In this document: in pieces, positions 17,101 to 27,101 of the stretch
Layout: each line of letters begins with the position of its first letter
Numbering within the stretch: the stretch's first letter is position 1
NCBI GenBank assembly: GCA_021108075.1
Contig: JAIORP010000096.1
Coordinates: 1-60,910 of the forward strand
DNA length: 60,910 nucleotides
Reading direction: 5' to 3'
Source: Candidatus Omnitrophota bacterium
GTDB taxonomy: Bacteria > Omnitrophota > Gorgyraeia > Zapsychrales > Zapsychraceae
Notes under the pieces: model-generated
What the model saw: only the letters and a program-made list of their open reading frames with translations
What the model was told of the DNA's origin: nothing
The model's database searches: none
Program-made: the position numbers and the translations under genes

Positions 17101-17685
17101 ATGAAAAAAAAAGCTGTTTTCTTAGTCGCCATCATCGGTTTGACCTTTGCAGTTAATAGCGTATACGCAGAGCATCATAAGCGTAAGCCATTTGATTTCA
17201 GAGGTAAAACGTGCGATTACAGAGGGATGACGTGTGATTTCAGGGAAAGATCCTGTGACCATAGAGGTGGTTGCAGGAAAGATAAGAAATTTCTGGAAGA
17301 TAAATTGATGAAGATTTTTCATGTCATTTATGAGTATCAAGAAGAGATGGGCGTGACAGATGAGCAATTATCCCAAATTAAAGCGATCAAGGTGGCTTTA
17401 AAGAAAGAACTTATTCAGAAGAAAGCGGATGTTGAGGTCGTTATGGTTGATTTTTACGCGCTTCTTCATGAAGATGAACTTGACCTTGAGACCATTATCA
17501 AGTTGGTGGACCAGAAATATGAGGCGAAAAAGTCAAAATTAAAGAAACTTGTCTTAACATATGCTGAGCTAAAGAAAATTTTATCAAAAAAGCAGATGGA
17601 CCAATTGAAAGAATTGAAACACGGGAAAAAACGCTCTTCCTTACCGGCGCCAATGAAGAAACTGATTCCCCCATCTGATAAATGA
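17101..17685 (+). CDS. CpxP/Spy-like periplasmic protein with Cys heptad repeats
   Basis: Signal peptide at 1-22 (KKKAVFLVAIIGLTFAVNSVYA). Residues about 28-60 contain a tandem 7-residue repeat of the form [FYH]-R-G-x-x-C-D: FRGKTCD, YRGMTCD, FRERSCD, HRGGC. The rest is a helical, charged hairpin of the CpxP/Spy/heavy-metal-sensor type, with the LTxxQ motif replaced by VTDEQLSQIKAI. Likely a periplasmic stress chaperone or metal sensor; the Cys repeats could bind metal. AAGGAGGAG precedes ATG 17101, and a terminator-like hairpin follows. Confidence 0.75.
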   Translation: MKKKAVFLVAIIGLTFAVNSVYAEHHKRKPFDFRGKTCDYRGMTCDFRERSCDHRGGCRKDKKFLEDKLMKIFHVIYEYQEEMGVTDEQLSQIKAIKVALKKELIQKKADVEVVMVDFYALLHEDELDLETIIKLVDQKYEAKKSKLKKLVLTYAELKKILSKKQMDQLKELKHGKKRSSLPAPMKKLIPPSDK

Positions 17686-17728
17686 AACAATGATTCTGGC
17701 GTTTGAGTGTTTTTAGCTCCGGGCGCTA

Positions 17729-17797
17729 AAAAAGGTCCTGTAAGGCATTGACGAAGTTATAAGCGGTTCATAAAGTCATGTTTTATAGGACCTTTTT
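17729..17797 (+). terminator. Probable terminator with long loop
   Basis: AAAAAGGTCCT at 17729-17739 pairs with AGGACCTTTTT at 17787-17797, followed by AAT. The loop is ~46 nt with a small inner stem. It lies ~45 bp after the CpxP-like gene. Confidence 0.45.
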
Positions 17798-17818
17798 AAT
17801 TTTAAAAATATTTGGTTT

Positions 17819-17850
17819 GATGGAATTGGTATAATTTAACGAGATTGGTA
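17819..17850 (+). repeat. Degenerate R1 ends
   Basis: TGATGGAATTGGTATAATTT and then GAGATTGGTATC are two copies of the R1 right end. A further remnant, GAATTGAATTAGTATAATT, lies near 17996-18014. The region 17798-18235 otherwise holds no recognisable gene. Confidence 0.5.
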
Positions 17851-18235
17851 TCAATCCTGTTCGTTAAATGAATAAACGATTGATCCACATTTCCAGTAAA
17901 AAATTTTGACATATTTGCCGGACAGCATCTGGAAAAACACGTAACCTGTTGAAAATAAACGATTAATTTTTAGTATTTGAAATTTTAACCGGACAGAATT
18001 GAATTAGTATAATTAGCTTTTTGTTCGAGTTCGTCCACGTCTGTTGACGGTCATCCTTTCATCTGGCCTATATTCAATAAGTTCAAATATTAAGGGGCAA
18101 TCTTATCTTTTTTTATCAGCCATTTTTTTCGATATTCAGGGGAAAATATTATATACTAGTATAAATATTGATAAACTGACGGATTTGACCATTCGGGCAG
18201 AAGGCTTGAAAGGATGTCTGTCACATGACGAAATT

Positions 18236-21200
18236 ATGGATATTGGATTAATATTAATCAATTTAAGCATTCTTTCACTCAGCCTTGTTGTGATGGGCTT
18301 GACGTACCGAGAGAAAGAGAGAAAGCCGCCTAAGAAGAAAAGTAAGTTTTGGAAACTGTTTTTATGGACAAAGAAGTTGAAGGATCAAAAATGGTGGCCT
18401 TTTGGTAATAAGAAGGAAGCCGTAGTCCGTGAGCAGATTGCCAGGGAAAATATTGCTTTAGAACAGAATATGGGTGGCAATTTATCCTCCTATAACGTAA
18501 ACCAGACCACATCGGAGACGACCCCTTCCGTCTCCGATATTTTGTTAACCGAATATGATAGCAGCGGAGTATCCACGGAACAGGACGGCCAATTGGACAA
18601 GAAATTGTCTTTATCCCTTGAATTAGAGGAATTAAAGGAACGATACACGGCATTAGAGAAAGAATCCCAAGATAAATTCAGTAAAGTCGATCAATTGGAA
18701 AATTCTTTGCGATTAGAAAAGAGGAGGCGTAAAGAAGCGAATGCGGTCAACAATGAGATGGAGAAGGAAATATCAAGGTGGCGTGAGAAATGTAATGATG
18801 TCTTGAAAGAAACAAAAGCCATCCGCATGAAAGAAGAGAATATGGAAAAGGAAATCAGCCTTCTCAAGAAGAAAATTGATTTACGTGACCGGGATATCAA
18901 AAATAAAGAAGCGATTATTGAAAAGAGTTTGATTGAGATCGATACCATAAAAAAGCAATCCGCGCAATTATCCATGGTATTGAAAAAGAATATTCAGTTT
19001 CTCCGGCAGAAAGATGAAAAAATAACGTTTTTAGCCAAGCATATCAAGGAAGACCGCGGTGGCCCGTTATCAGATGAAGAATTAGCTAAGATTGCTGAAG
19101 TTGCTTCCGTCAAGGCAGTTGACACACAGTTGGATCTTTCTAGCGTCGAAGGAGTTATGGCAGAGGAGCCGGATAGTGTTGTAGCGGAGGGCGCGCCGGC
19201 CTCCGCAGTTGAAAGTCCCAGAGAAGAGGGGGCGGGCGCTCAAACGGCGGAAGCGGAAGAAGTTGACGCCCAAAAGCCAGGCGAGGTCCCGGATGATTTA
19301 GATGAATCAAAATTAAATGATTTGAGAAATATTGGTATTATTGCGCATATCGATGCTGGAAAGACAACGACAACGGAAAGGATTCTTTATTATACTGGGG
19401 TTATTCATCGGCTCGGTACCGTTGATCAAGGAAATGCGACCATGGACTGGATGGCGCAGGAACAAGAACGCGGGATCACAATCACGTCGGCCAACACGAC
19501 ATGCTTCTGGAAGAAGAAATGTGTCAATATTATTGATACCCCGGGTCACGTTGATTTCACTGTTGAAGTTGAACGCTCGTTAAAGGTCTTAGATGGTGCG
19601 GTTGTTGTTTTGTGTGCGACAAGCGGTGTGCAGGCCCAAACAGAAACGGTCTGGCGTCAGGCTGACCGTTATAAGGTCCCCCGGTTTTTCTTTATCAATA
19701 AGATCGACCGTATGGGGGCGGACTATGACAATGTTATCCATCAAGTCCGTGAGCGCCTGGGAGCCAATGCCGCCCCGATTCAATTTAATGACGGCGCGGA
19801 GAATGATTTCAAGGGCATCGTTGATCTTGTCAATGAGAAATATATTCATTACACCGATGAATCCGGTCTGAATTTTGAAGTGCAGGATATTCCTGAACGT
19901 TTAAAGGAGAAGACACAGGAATACCGTCAAACATTGTTAGACTGCATTTCTGTGTTTGATGATCAATTAACGGAAATGGTTTTGAATAAACAGGATCTTC
20001 CACCGGAGAGGATCCAGGCGGCCATCAGAAAAGGTGTTGTCGAAAATAAATTTAATCCGATCCTGGTCGGAACAGCATTGCATAACCGTGGTGTCCAAAT
20101 GGTCCTGGATGCGATTGTGGATTATTTGCCTTCACCGTTGGAAGTGCCTCCTATTGTCGGCATGAACCCAAGAACGGATGAGGAGGAGACGCGCAAGACA
20201 TCATTTTCTGAAAATTTTAGCGCTTTGGTTTTCAAAGTGGCATCCGACCCGTATGTTGGCAAGTTGTTCTACACGCGCATTTATTCCGGTGTGATTGACT
20301 CCGGTCAAACAATTTACAATGCCTCTCGTCAGAAAAAGGAACGCATTGCAAAGATTGTCGTCATGCACTCAAACAAACAGGAGATTGCGCCACGCGCTGC
20401 GGCAGGTGATATTGTGGCTTTAGTCGGGTTAAAAAACACAAAATCCGGGGATACATTATGTATCAATTCGGCCCAATTAGTGATTGAAAGTATGGACATC
20501 CCTGAACCGGTTGTTTCGATGTCGATGGAACCCAAGACCAAAGCGGATCAGGATAAACTCGGAGAGATCCTGCATAAATTTTTGGACGAAGACCCATCAC
20601 TTCGGAGTTATTACGACGAAGAAACAGCGCAGACCATTCTCTGCGGGATGGGGGAACTGCATTTGGAAATCATTGTTGACCGTATGAAGCGCGAACATAA
20701 TCTGGAGGTTTTGATCGGCCGTCCGCAAGTTGCTTATCGCGAGACGCTCACGCAGAAAGTGGAGAACATTCAGGGCAAATTTGTGTCGCAGACCGGTGGG
20801 CGGGGGCAATACGGTCACTGTAAAATACATGTTGAACCAACCGAAGAACGCGGCCAAGGCATCGTGTTTGTCGATATCATCAAGGGTGGGAGCATTCCTC
20901 AAGAATATATCCCATCCGTCGAGAAAGGCATTATGGCTCAATCGACAATAGGAATTTTGGCCGGATATCCTGTGACGGATTTTAAAGTTACATTATATGA
21001 CGGCTCGTATCACGAAGTTGATTCAAGCGACATCGCCTTTCAGTTAGCGGCGAAAGAAGCTTTGCGCGAGGCTTTACGTAAAGGTAAGTGTGTTTTTCTC
21101 GAGCCGATTATGGAAGTCGAGTGCACAACCCCTGAAGAATTTAATGGCGCTGTCGTGGGCGACCTGAACAGCCGCCGTGCCCGTATTCTGGATATGGGTG

Positions 21201-21394
21201 TTCTTGGTAAATTAAAAACAGTCAAATGCGAAGTGCCGTTGTCTGAGATGTTTAATTACGCCAACGCCCTGCGGTCGTTGTCACAGGGGAGGGCGTCTTT
21301 TTCTATGAAGATGTCGCACTATGCTCCTGTCCCGCATCATATCGGAGAAAAAATTATTGAAACCCGGGAAGAAGCCAAATCAAAAAAAAGGTAG
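18236..21394 (+). CDS. fusA: Elongation factor G fused to an N-terminal membrane-anchored coiled coil
   Basis: The C-terminal ~693 residues (from about 19310) are a complete EF-G, the translocation GTPase. G1 is [15 protein letters not shown]2 is [12 protein letters not shown]3 is DTPGH and G4 is NKID. Domain IV has [11 protein letters not shown] and the end has [18 protein letters not shown]. Ahead of it in the same frame lie ~355 extra residues: a membrane helix at the very N-terminus ([20 protein letters not shown]), a basic patch ([13 protein letters not shown]), a linker, a ~160-residue coiled coil rich in E/K/R/L, then an Ala/Glu-rich linker. No stop or frameshift separates the parts. 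Start ATG 18236 is chosen because the membrane helix follows directly; TTG 18044 is also in frame. An internal restart (ATG 19157 after AAGGAG, spacing too short) could yield free EF-G. The symbol is for the EF-G part; another fusA may exist elsewhere. Confidence 0.88.
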   Translation: MDIGLILINLSILSLSLVVMGLTYREKERKPPKKKSKFWKLFLWTKKLKDQKWWPFGNKKEAVVREQIARENIALEQNMGGNLSSYNVNQTTSETTPSVSDILLTEYDSSGVSTEQDGQLDKKLSLSLELEELKERYTALEKESQDKFSKVDQLENSLRLEKRRRKEANAVNNEMEKEISRWREKCNDVLKETKAIRMKEENMEKEISLLKKKIDLRDRDIKNKEAIIEKSLIEIDTIKKQSAQLSMVLKKNIQFLRQKDEKITFLAKHIKEDRGGPLSDEELAKIAEVASVKAVDTQLDLSSVEGVMAEEPDSVVAEGAPASAVESPREEGAGAQTAEAEEVDAQKPGEVPDDLDESKLNDLRNIGIIAHIDAGKTTTTERILYYTGVIHRLGTVDQGNATMDWMAQEQERGITITSANTTCFWKKKCVNIIDTPGHVDFTVEVERSLKVLDGAVVVLCATSGVQAQTETVWRQADRYKVPRFFFINKIDRMGADYDNVIHQVRERLGANAAPIQFNDGAENDFKGIVDLVNEKYIHYTDESGLNFEVQDIPERLKEKTQEYRQTLLDCISVFDDQLTEMVLNKQDLPPERIQAAIRKGVVENKFNPILVGTALHNRGVQMVLDAIVDYLPSPLEVPPIVGMNPRTDEEETRKTSFSENFSALVFKVASDPYVGKLFYTRIYSGVIDSGQTIYNASRQKKERIAKIVVMHSNKQEIAPRAAAGDIVALVGLKNTKSGDTLCINSAQLVIESMDIPEPVVSMSMEPKTKADQDKLGEILHKFLDEDPSLRSYYDEETAQTILCGMGELHLEIIVDRMKREHNLEVLIGRPQVAYRETLTQKVENIQGKFVSQTGGRGQYGHCKIHVEPTEERGQGIVFVDIIKGGSIPQEYIPSVEKGIMAQSTIGILAGYPVTDFKVTLYDGSYHEVDSSDIAFQLAAKEALREALRKGKCVFLEPIMEVECTTPEEFNGAVVGDLNSRRARILDMGVLGKLKTVKCEVPLSEMFNYANALRSLSQGRASFSMKMSHYAPVPHHIGEKIIETREEAKSKKR

Positions 21395-21601
21395 ATGCAA
21401 CTTTTAAACGGCATCCCCTGCCGCATCAAATAAGTTTATTCATGGCATTGAAACGATCATTATTTATTTCATTATTATTTGCTTTTAGTCAATAGCTATT
21501 ATTTTTAGACATAAATAAAGTGCTATATTGAATAATATTTGTTAATCTGAAGAATTCCCCGTAGCTTGCTCCGGGGTGCAGGGTTCATTGGAATTGCTAT
21601 C
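21395..21601. other. Intergenic region with GC hairpin
   Basis: No gene seen. Near 21556-21576 CCCCG ... CGGGG forms a short GC-rich hairpin (GAATTCCCCGTAGCTTGC side), directly upstream of the R1 copy, and may be another small repeat. Confidence 0.4.
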
Positions 21602-21705
21602 ATACCAAATCCATTAATAAATTGTTCTAACTTAATTCCGATATTCTCGCTAAATCGTCGAGAAAAACAGAATTGGTTTTGGTCATTATTTATTGGAATT
21701 GGTAT
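21602..21705 (+). repeat. R1 repeat, long-loop variant
   Basis: Runs from ATACCAAATCCATTAATAAA to TTATTGGAATTGGTAT. The loop is enlarged by TTCTCGCTAAATCGTCGAGAA, itself a small palindrome also seen near 42575. It fuses in frame to the following DCC-family remnant. Confidence 0.85.
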
Positions 21706-21706
21706 C

Positions 21707-22030
21707 ATGACACATTTGAAGGCAAACAGTATACCTGTTCACAAAAAATGTGTATTTGTGCGTGAGACCGGGATTGTTTATACCCGCTCGACTGCTGTTT
21801 TGCATATTTTAAAATGTTTGGGTTGGACGTGGAAGATGATGGTTGTGTTGATCATTATCCCAAGCAGCTTTATTCGCGATTTCATTTATGATAAGATAGC
21901 TCAACATCGATACCGGTTGTTTGGGCCGTGTGATAGCTATCGAGGGCCTGTGGGGCAAATTTTTAAAAATAAAATCAAAGGAATAAACAGAAGGGCCGGT
22001 CAATATGGGGGAAATGATTCAGCAACATGA
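21707..22030 (+). pseudogene. DCC (DUF393) thiol-disulfide oxidoreductase-like, N-terminus missing
   Basis: The sequence YTRSTAVLHILKCLGWTWKM, then PSSFIRDFIYDKIAQHRYRL and FGPCDS, matches the C-terminal two thirds of DCC/DUF393 proteins. The N-terminal DxxCxxC redox motif that defines the family is absent: the R1 copy ends at 21705, two bases before the first ATG, and no N-terminal part is found upstream. Probably inactivated by rearrangement at the repeat. The open frame runs back through the repeat to 21566, but those residues are repeat-encoded. Confidence 0.65.
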
Positions 22031-22096
22031 CGAGCTTCCTGACATGTTGATCCCCTGATGACGGACTTTGTTCCGTTTTTATTGTGGTTATTTATT

Positions 22097-23692
22097 ATGC
22101 GCATTGTTTTTGTTGCTATCGGTTGTGAACAGCTTGGCATTAGCCTTTTATCTGCCTTAGCCAAGCAAAAAGGGCATGATGTGAGCCTGGCTTTTAGCCT
22201 GGCTTTATTCGATGACCTGATGCATGTCTCCATCCCCGCCTTAGGTCGTTTTTTTAGTGACCGTAAAATAATATTTGCAACAATAAAAAAAAATCAGCCG
22301 GATGTGATCGTTTTTTCACCAGCCTCTGGATCTTATCGATGGATGTTAGAGGTCGCAGCTGAAGCTAAGAAAATATGTCCTCATTCAAGAGTGATTTTTG
22401 GTGGACCGCATGTCAGCGCGGTTCCGGAGTTGGTTATCAGCCAACCAGCGGTTGATTACGTTTGTATCGGCGAGGGAGATATCGCCTTTTTGAAAATGCT
22501 TGAAGCCCTCGAGAAGGAGGACTTTTTCTCTCCCATAGAAAACACCTGGTATAAAAATTCACGGGGTCAAATTATTAAAGGCCCGCAAGTCGGTTTTATA
22601 CAAGACCTTGATTCTTTGCCGATGTTTGACAAGCCTTTATGGGAAGATTATTTTAATTTTTCGGACCATTACATGACAATGGCAACGCGTGGCTGCCCGT
22701 TTCGGTGCACATTTTGTTTTAATAACTATTACGCAAATTTGCCGCAAGGTGAAAAGGGTCAATACATGCGTTACCGCAGCGTCGATCACTTTATGCATGA
22801 ATTGCGCTGGGCCATGAAGCGTTACCGCGTTAAACGTTTTGATTTCTTTGATGACATTTTTACGTATGATAAGAAATGGTTGAAGAATTTTTTGGACCAG
22901 TATAAGCGAGACATTAAAAGGCCGTTTGAGATTTTTTCGCATTTGGTTCATTTGGATGAAGCGACGATGAAGATGTTAGGGGAAGCCGGGTGTTTTTCCG
23001 TGGAGCTGGGTATTCAAACGTTAGATGACGCATATAAAAAAAGAGTTTTAAAACGTTTTGATAGCCATGAAAAACTTATCCAGGTGATCCGATGGTCTAA
23101 GCAATGTGGGGTGCGTGTTCGCGCGGATCACATGCTGGGTCTTCCCACTGAGCCTATTGAAGCGCAGGAAGCGGCTCGCCAATTTTATGTGGAAAATACG
23201 CCTTACCGGATTCATACGTATTGGGTCAAGTTTTTCCCGGGAACAGAATTGCAGAAACAAGCTTTGGATATGGGCGTGTTAACAAAAAAGGATATTGAAA
23301 AACTGAACAGCGGTCATGATGTTTTTTGTATCAAACATAGCGAAACCATTACGGACCCTCAAAGGCTTAGGAATTACCAGGTCTATCAGCTTATTTTTCG
23401 CCTCATCACTTATATGCCCGCGAGAATAAAAAGATTGATAAAACCACGTCTTTTCCGTTTTTGCCCAACAGGACTTGTTGTTTTCTTGACGTTTTGGGTC
23501 GATTTGAGTATCGGCCTGGTTCTAAGAGAAGCGCATCATTATATTTATTTAAAGTTTTATTTTTTTCATATGTACTGTCTCTTACGGACAAAGGTGGGAC
23601 TGAAAAGAATTCCAAGGATGCGCCATTTAAACCCGGAGACTGATTTGTCTTTTCAGAATAATTGTCCGAGTCAACTCCTGTCCGGGCAGTAA
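22097..23692 (+). CDS. B12-binding domain radical SAM protein
   Basis: Standard two-domain B12-rSAM protein. The N-terminus begins MRIVFVAIGCEQLGISLL, the usual family start, and continues VIFGGPHVSAVPELV and VCIGEGD (B12-binding Rossmann). The radical SAM motif CPFRCTFC lies near residues 199-206, with FFDDIFTYDKKW and VELGIQT further on. A hydrophobic C-terminal region near 450-510 (FLTFWVDLSIGLVL) may touch the membrane. ATG 22097 is preferred over ATG 22058, which adds 13 non-family residues. Relatives modify lipids or peptidic products; substrate unknown. Confidence 0.85.
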   Translation: MRIVFVAIGCEQLGISLLSALAKQKGHDVSLAFSLALFDDLMHVSIPALGRFFSDRKIIFATIKKNQPDVIVFSPASGSYRWMLEVAAEAKKICPHSRVIFGGPHVSAVPELVISQPAVDYVCIGEGDIAFLKMLEALEKEDFFSPIENTWYKNSRGQIIKGPQVGFIQDLDSLPMFDKPLWEDYFNFSDHYMTMATRGCPFRCTFCFNNYYANLPQGEKGQYMRYRSVDHFMHELRWAMKRYRVKRFDFFDDIFTYDKKWLKNFLDQYKRDIKRPFEIFSHLVHLDEATMKMLGEAGCFSVELGIQTLDDAYKKRVLKRFDSHEKLIQVIRWSKQCGVRVRADHMLGLPTEPIEAQEAARQFYVENTPYRIHTYWVKFFPGTELQKQALDMGVLTKKDIEKLNSGHDVFCIKHSETITDPQRLRNYQVYQLIFRLITYMPARIKRLIKPRLFRFCPTGLVVFLTFWVDLSIGLVLREAHHYIYLKFYFFHMYCLLRTKVGLKRIPRMRHLNPETDLSFQNNCPSQLLSGQ

Positions 23693-23927
23693 AGCGTCTG
23701 ACAATGAATCATCCGTTTTGTTCAGGGAATTATTGATAAAAGATTTTGGTTGATTTTTTTGATAATGATTGGTATTGCAGGATATACATGGAATTTTTTT
23801 TTCATCGTTGAGGTTATGTGTTGAACCGCTATTGTCTTATAGCCCGATCATTGTATGAGTTTATTGAGATTTGTTTTTTTCTAATAATAAAGACAACAAG
23901 AAGAAGTGAAGAGCAAAGGAGAAGGTC

Positions 23928-24683
23928 ATGAGTACAGTAGATATTCAAGGAGTAACAGCATTAGTGACTGGCGCTAACCGAGGGATCGGAAAGGCCCTTG
24001 TCCGGGAATTGATCGATCAAGGCGCCGCAAAGGTCTACGCGACCGCCCGCAGTGTTGATAAATTGGGTGACTTGGTCGCTACGGCGTCTGAAAAGATTAT
24101 TCCATTAGAATTAGATGTGACAAACGAAGAACAGATTAAAGCGGCTGCGGAAGCGGCCGGTGATGTCCTGATCGTTATCAATAACGCCGGCATTGCAGGT
24201 TATTCCGCTATTATCGCCGCCCAAGACACATCTTCCGCCCGGCAGGAAATGGAGGTCAACTATTTTGGCGTCTTACATATGGTCCGCGCGTTTGCTCCCA
24301 TTCTTAAACAGAACAAGGGTGGCGTTTTTGTGAATATTTCTTCCATCGGCGGCTTAGTCGGCATTCCCATGGTTGGAACGTATTGCGCAACAAAAGCCGC
24401 TGTCCATTCCTTAACGCAAAGCATCCGAGGCGAGCTGGCGGGTCAAGAAACATTGGTTATTGGTGTGTATCCTGGCTCCATTGACACGGATATGGCGGTA
24501 GGCATGGATATGGAAAAAGAATCGCCGTATGTTGTTGCCCAAGCAATTTTAGATGCGGTTGAGAATGGGATCGAATCCGTTTATCCTGATAAAGTTGCCG
24601 ATGCGATCGGCTATCTTATTCATACCCCTTTAAAGAAATTAGAATTACAATGGGCCGATGCATTGCCACAAGCTGGTGAGTAA
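23928..24683 (+). CDS. Short-chain dehydrogenase/reductase (SDR)
   Basis: Classical SDR of 251 residues. It has the NAD(P) motif TGANRGIG (about residues 14-21), the NNAG motif (about 86-89), the active Ser in NISSIGG (about 135-140) and the YCATK catalytic pair (Tyr about 151, Lys about 155). AAAGGAGAAGG precedes ATG 23928. Basic residue R17 after the glycine loop hints at NADP preference. Substrate not deducible. It stands alone on the plus strand, facing the minus-strand GT-C cluster. Confidence 0.88.
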   Translation: MSTVDIQGVTALVTGANRGIGKALVRELIDQGAAKVYATARSVDKLGDLVATASEKIIPLELDVTNEEQIKAAAEAAGDVLIVINNAGIAGYSAIIAAQDTSSARQEMEVNYFGVLHMVRAFAPILKQNKGGVFVNISSIGGLVGIPMVGTYCATKAAVHSLTQSIRGELAGQETLVIGVYPGSIDTDMAVGMDMEKESPYVVAQAILDAVENGIESVYPDKVADAIGYLIHTPLKKLELQWADALPQAGE

Positions 24684-24727
24684 ATTTTTTTTTAAATGGG
24701 GAAAAAAGTACCATCCGTCCCTACTTT

Positions 24728-26143
24728 TTATTTGTCATATTTAAAAGGATTCGGGAATGTGATTAAGGTGATGAAGAAAACACCTAATGGATAAAAATGC
24801 AGGAGGAGGCGGGAACGGCCGGTTTCTTTAAGGTTTCCAGCAATCCATAGGTAGTTTTCCGTGAAGATCGCGACCAGGGTATAAAGGACAAAGAAACAAA
24901 AAATACTTATAAGCGTCAGCAGGACGTCTTTTCGTTTTAATCTTTTTGAATAAAGGAAGAAGCAGATCAGAAAGGTGCTCCAAATCAGGCCCCAATTTGC
25001 CGAGTGAAATAAATCATAGGAATAGCTCCTAAAGACATTCTTTAATAATAATAAATTTTTTAGTGATAGTTTTAAGTTCGCTTTTCCGTCTGTGCTTATT
25101 CCTAATCCATGCACAGACTTGTATATGTGGAAACTGAAACAGCAGAGTAGAATAGGTAAAATATAGATAAGTGTTAATTGCAGTTTTTTTTTGGCGGTGT
25201 CTTTTCGGTTAAAAAATAGGATCACAAAGAAAACAAAGAAATAGACCGCCATGAAAGCTGTTCCTTCTAATTTGACAAAGGTTGCGATGCTGGCAAACAT
25301 CGAAGAGAGAATGAGTAGGTTTGTTTTGGTGTATTTGCTCCAGAGGATAAGAAACATGATGGCGCTACAGTTGTAATAAAGTAAAAAGGAGTCTCTATAG
25401 GCGGTTGTGGCATGAAGAAAAAATAAATTTGATGACAGTAAAAGCGCGATTCCGCATAACGCGTACGTCTTGTTTGTCAGGAGTTTTAGGAAATAATAAG
25501 AGATGATGAGAAACGAAATGAGCCCTGCAGGAAAAAATATTTTAATCAGTTGATCGTCCCATCGACCGATGTTGAAGCTTGTCCAGGTTTCCAGCAGCGG
25601 CGTCAACAAAGGATATGTCCTGTGCGGTAATAATTCTAAAGAAGGGATTCCTTTTTCGAAATAAAATATTTTCGCCTTGAACGCAATTGTCGCAAGCGCG
25701 TCCCAGGCAGAGATCGGGACATTCATTGCAATCCAGACAATCGTTAAGATGTTCAACCCAATAAAAAAAGAAATATAAGATCGAAGCCTTGAATGTTTTT
25801 TTTCGTTGTCCCTTGATCTGGCCATTTTCCCAAATGGCAGGGTGTCGTTATCGTCGTTATCAATGAAGGAATTGTTGGAATATTTGATGTGTTGATAAAG
25901 GATAAATAGAATCAATCCCGCCACAAAAACGACAAGCAAAATATTTATATAAGAAAAGGCTAATCCCAAAATATTGAAGTAGAACATTAAGAGGACGAGA
26001 ATCCCCACGCCTAACCCAAAAGAAATTGACAACTCGACCAGTAGAGGCCAACGTTCGTTGAGGAGGATCGATTTAACGGCCAGGTAGCCTAAAACGGTCG
26101 GGATAGCTATCGTTGTAAATAGAAAGAACAGGTCTGTAATCAT
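24728..26143 (-). CDS. GT-C-like membrane glycosyltransferase, paralogue A
   Basis: 471 residues with about ten or more membrane helices. After the first helices an extracytoplasmic loop contains PISAWDALATIAFKAKIFYF (Asp as expected for GT-C/GT39-type catalysis) and LLPHRTYPLLTPLLETW. Later motifs are TAYRDSFLLYYN and TFVKLEGTAFM. It probably transfers sugar from a polyprenyl-phosphate donor outside the inner membrane. Closely paralogous to 27102-28490 and especially 31807-33195. Its start overlaps the stop of the upstream accessory gene (ATGA), so the two are translationally coupled. Confidence 0.75.
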   Translation of the reverse strand: MITDLFFLFTTIAIPTVLGYLAVKSILLNERWPLLVELSISFGLGVGILVLLMFYFNILGLAFSYINILLVVFVAGLILFILYQHIKYSNNSFIDNDDNDTLPFGKMARSRDNEKKHSRLRSYISFFIGLNILTIVWIAMNVPISAWDALATIAFKAKIFYFEKGIPSLELLPHRTYPLLTPLLETWTSFNIGRWDDQLIKIFFPAGLISFLIISYYFLKLLTNKTYALCGIALLLSSNLFFLHATTAYRDSFLLYYNCSAIMFLILWSKYTKTNLLILSSMFASIATFVKLEGTAFMAVYFFVFFVILFFNRKDTAKKKLQLTLIYILPILLCCFSFHIYKSVHGLGISTDGKANLKLSLKNLLLLKNVFRSYSYDLFHSANWGLIWSTFLICFFLYSKRLKRKDVLLTLISIFCFFVLYTLVAIFTENYLWIAGNLKETGRSRLLLHFYPLGVFFITLITFPNPFKYDK

Positions 26144-26886
26144 TCAGCCTCATCTTTTTGGACCAGAAGATACCGGTTGTTTAAAAAGGAACATTTAACG
26201 CTGTAGCCCATAGGTATGTGTTCTAACGGGTTCTGTTTTTTATAGAGAATGAATATATCCTTAGGTGACTTGTTGTCTAGCCGGGTCGATACCGTTGGAT
26301 AGAGATAATAGGATAACAGCCTATGGGTGAACATTTCTTTTGGTGATTTGAAATTAATGTCAGTGATAAATTCTCCCTGATGATATCCTTTGATGGTTTG
26401 TTGACATTCATAAGGAAACAGATATCTGTCTTTGAACACGAGCGTATTTTTTTCATGCGTTGTTTTGTTAGATAGCGTTTTAAATAGGGTTCCAAAATAG
26501 ATTGTTCGGGTATATTGCTGGAGAATTATATTTAGAGCAAGCGCGCTGATCGCGACAGCTGTGACAATTGCCTTAAGGCTGTATTTGTGTGTATGAGAGA
26601 AAATAAGGTGGAGGAGTTTATTGCTCATGATGGTTATCGGGATCGTGAACAGGGCTGCATAATAGTAGATATTCGTGGAATTCAAGTATTGAAACTTATA
26701 GGGATGACAGCAATTAGGATGAAAAATGACGTTCATATATAAGAAATTCATTAAGTATCTTTTAAAGAACGTCTGGTCAATTTTTGCGTGAATATATAAA
26801 AGTGCTATTAGTATAAATAATAAATTAACGAATGTGATGAATATCAATCGCAAGATATTACTTTTGGAGTTTTGTTGATTATTCAT
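26140..26886 (-). CDS. GT-C-associated membrane protein, paralogue A
   Basis: 248 residues: three membrane helices (near 10-28, 73-93, 105-123) followed by a soluble domain probably on the outside. The C-terminal half carries the conserved pattern FKDRYLFPYEC, HRLLSYYLYPTVSTRLD, KDIFILYKKQNPLEHIP and NNRYLLVQK, shared with paralogues B and C. Such a soluble domain often forms the C-terminal end of single-chain GT-C enzymes, so the pair may be a split glycosyltransferase; this is inference. Always directly upstream of its GT-C partner. An R1 repeat lies 79 bp upstream. Confidence 0.7.
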   Translation of the reverse strand: MNNQQNSKSNILRLIFITFVNLLFILIALLYIHAKIDQTFFKRYLMNFLYMNVIFHPNCCHPYKFQYLNSTNIYYYAALFTIPITIMSNKLLHLIFSHTHKYSLKAIVTAVAISALALNIILQQYTRTIYFGTLFKTLSNKTTHEKNTLVFKDRYLFPYECQQTIKGYHQGEFITDINFKSPKEMFTHRLLSYYLYPTVSTRLDNKSPKDIFILYKKQNPLEHIPMGYSVKCSFLNNRYLLVQKDEAE

Positions 26887-26965
26887 GAAGGAAAGATGTG
26901 ATTTTATGACCGATTAGTCTATTTAATATCTATTCTATATGATTTTTTTTAAATTTCAATTGATT

Positions 26966-27047
26966 ATACCAATCCCATTAAATAATGACCGAACCCAATT
27001 CTGCTTTTCAGAATTAAGATAGAACAATTTATTAATAGATTTGGTAT
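26966..27047 (-). repeat. R1 foldback repeat, full length (82 bp)
   Basis: Plus-strand text begins ATACCAATCCCATTAAATAA and ends TTGGTAT, so it is in minus orientation, matching the downstream minus-strand gene that starts at 26886. The two arms of about 39 nt pair around a CTTTT/AAAAG loop. Confidence 0.92.
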
Positions 27048-27101
27048 TATCATTTAATAACAGGCATGGACGAAAAAGAAAGTAAAGGTTGTAAACTGTT
27101 T

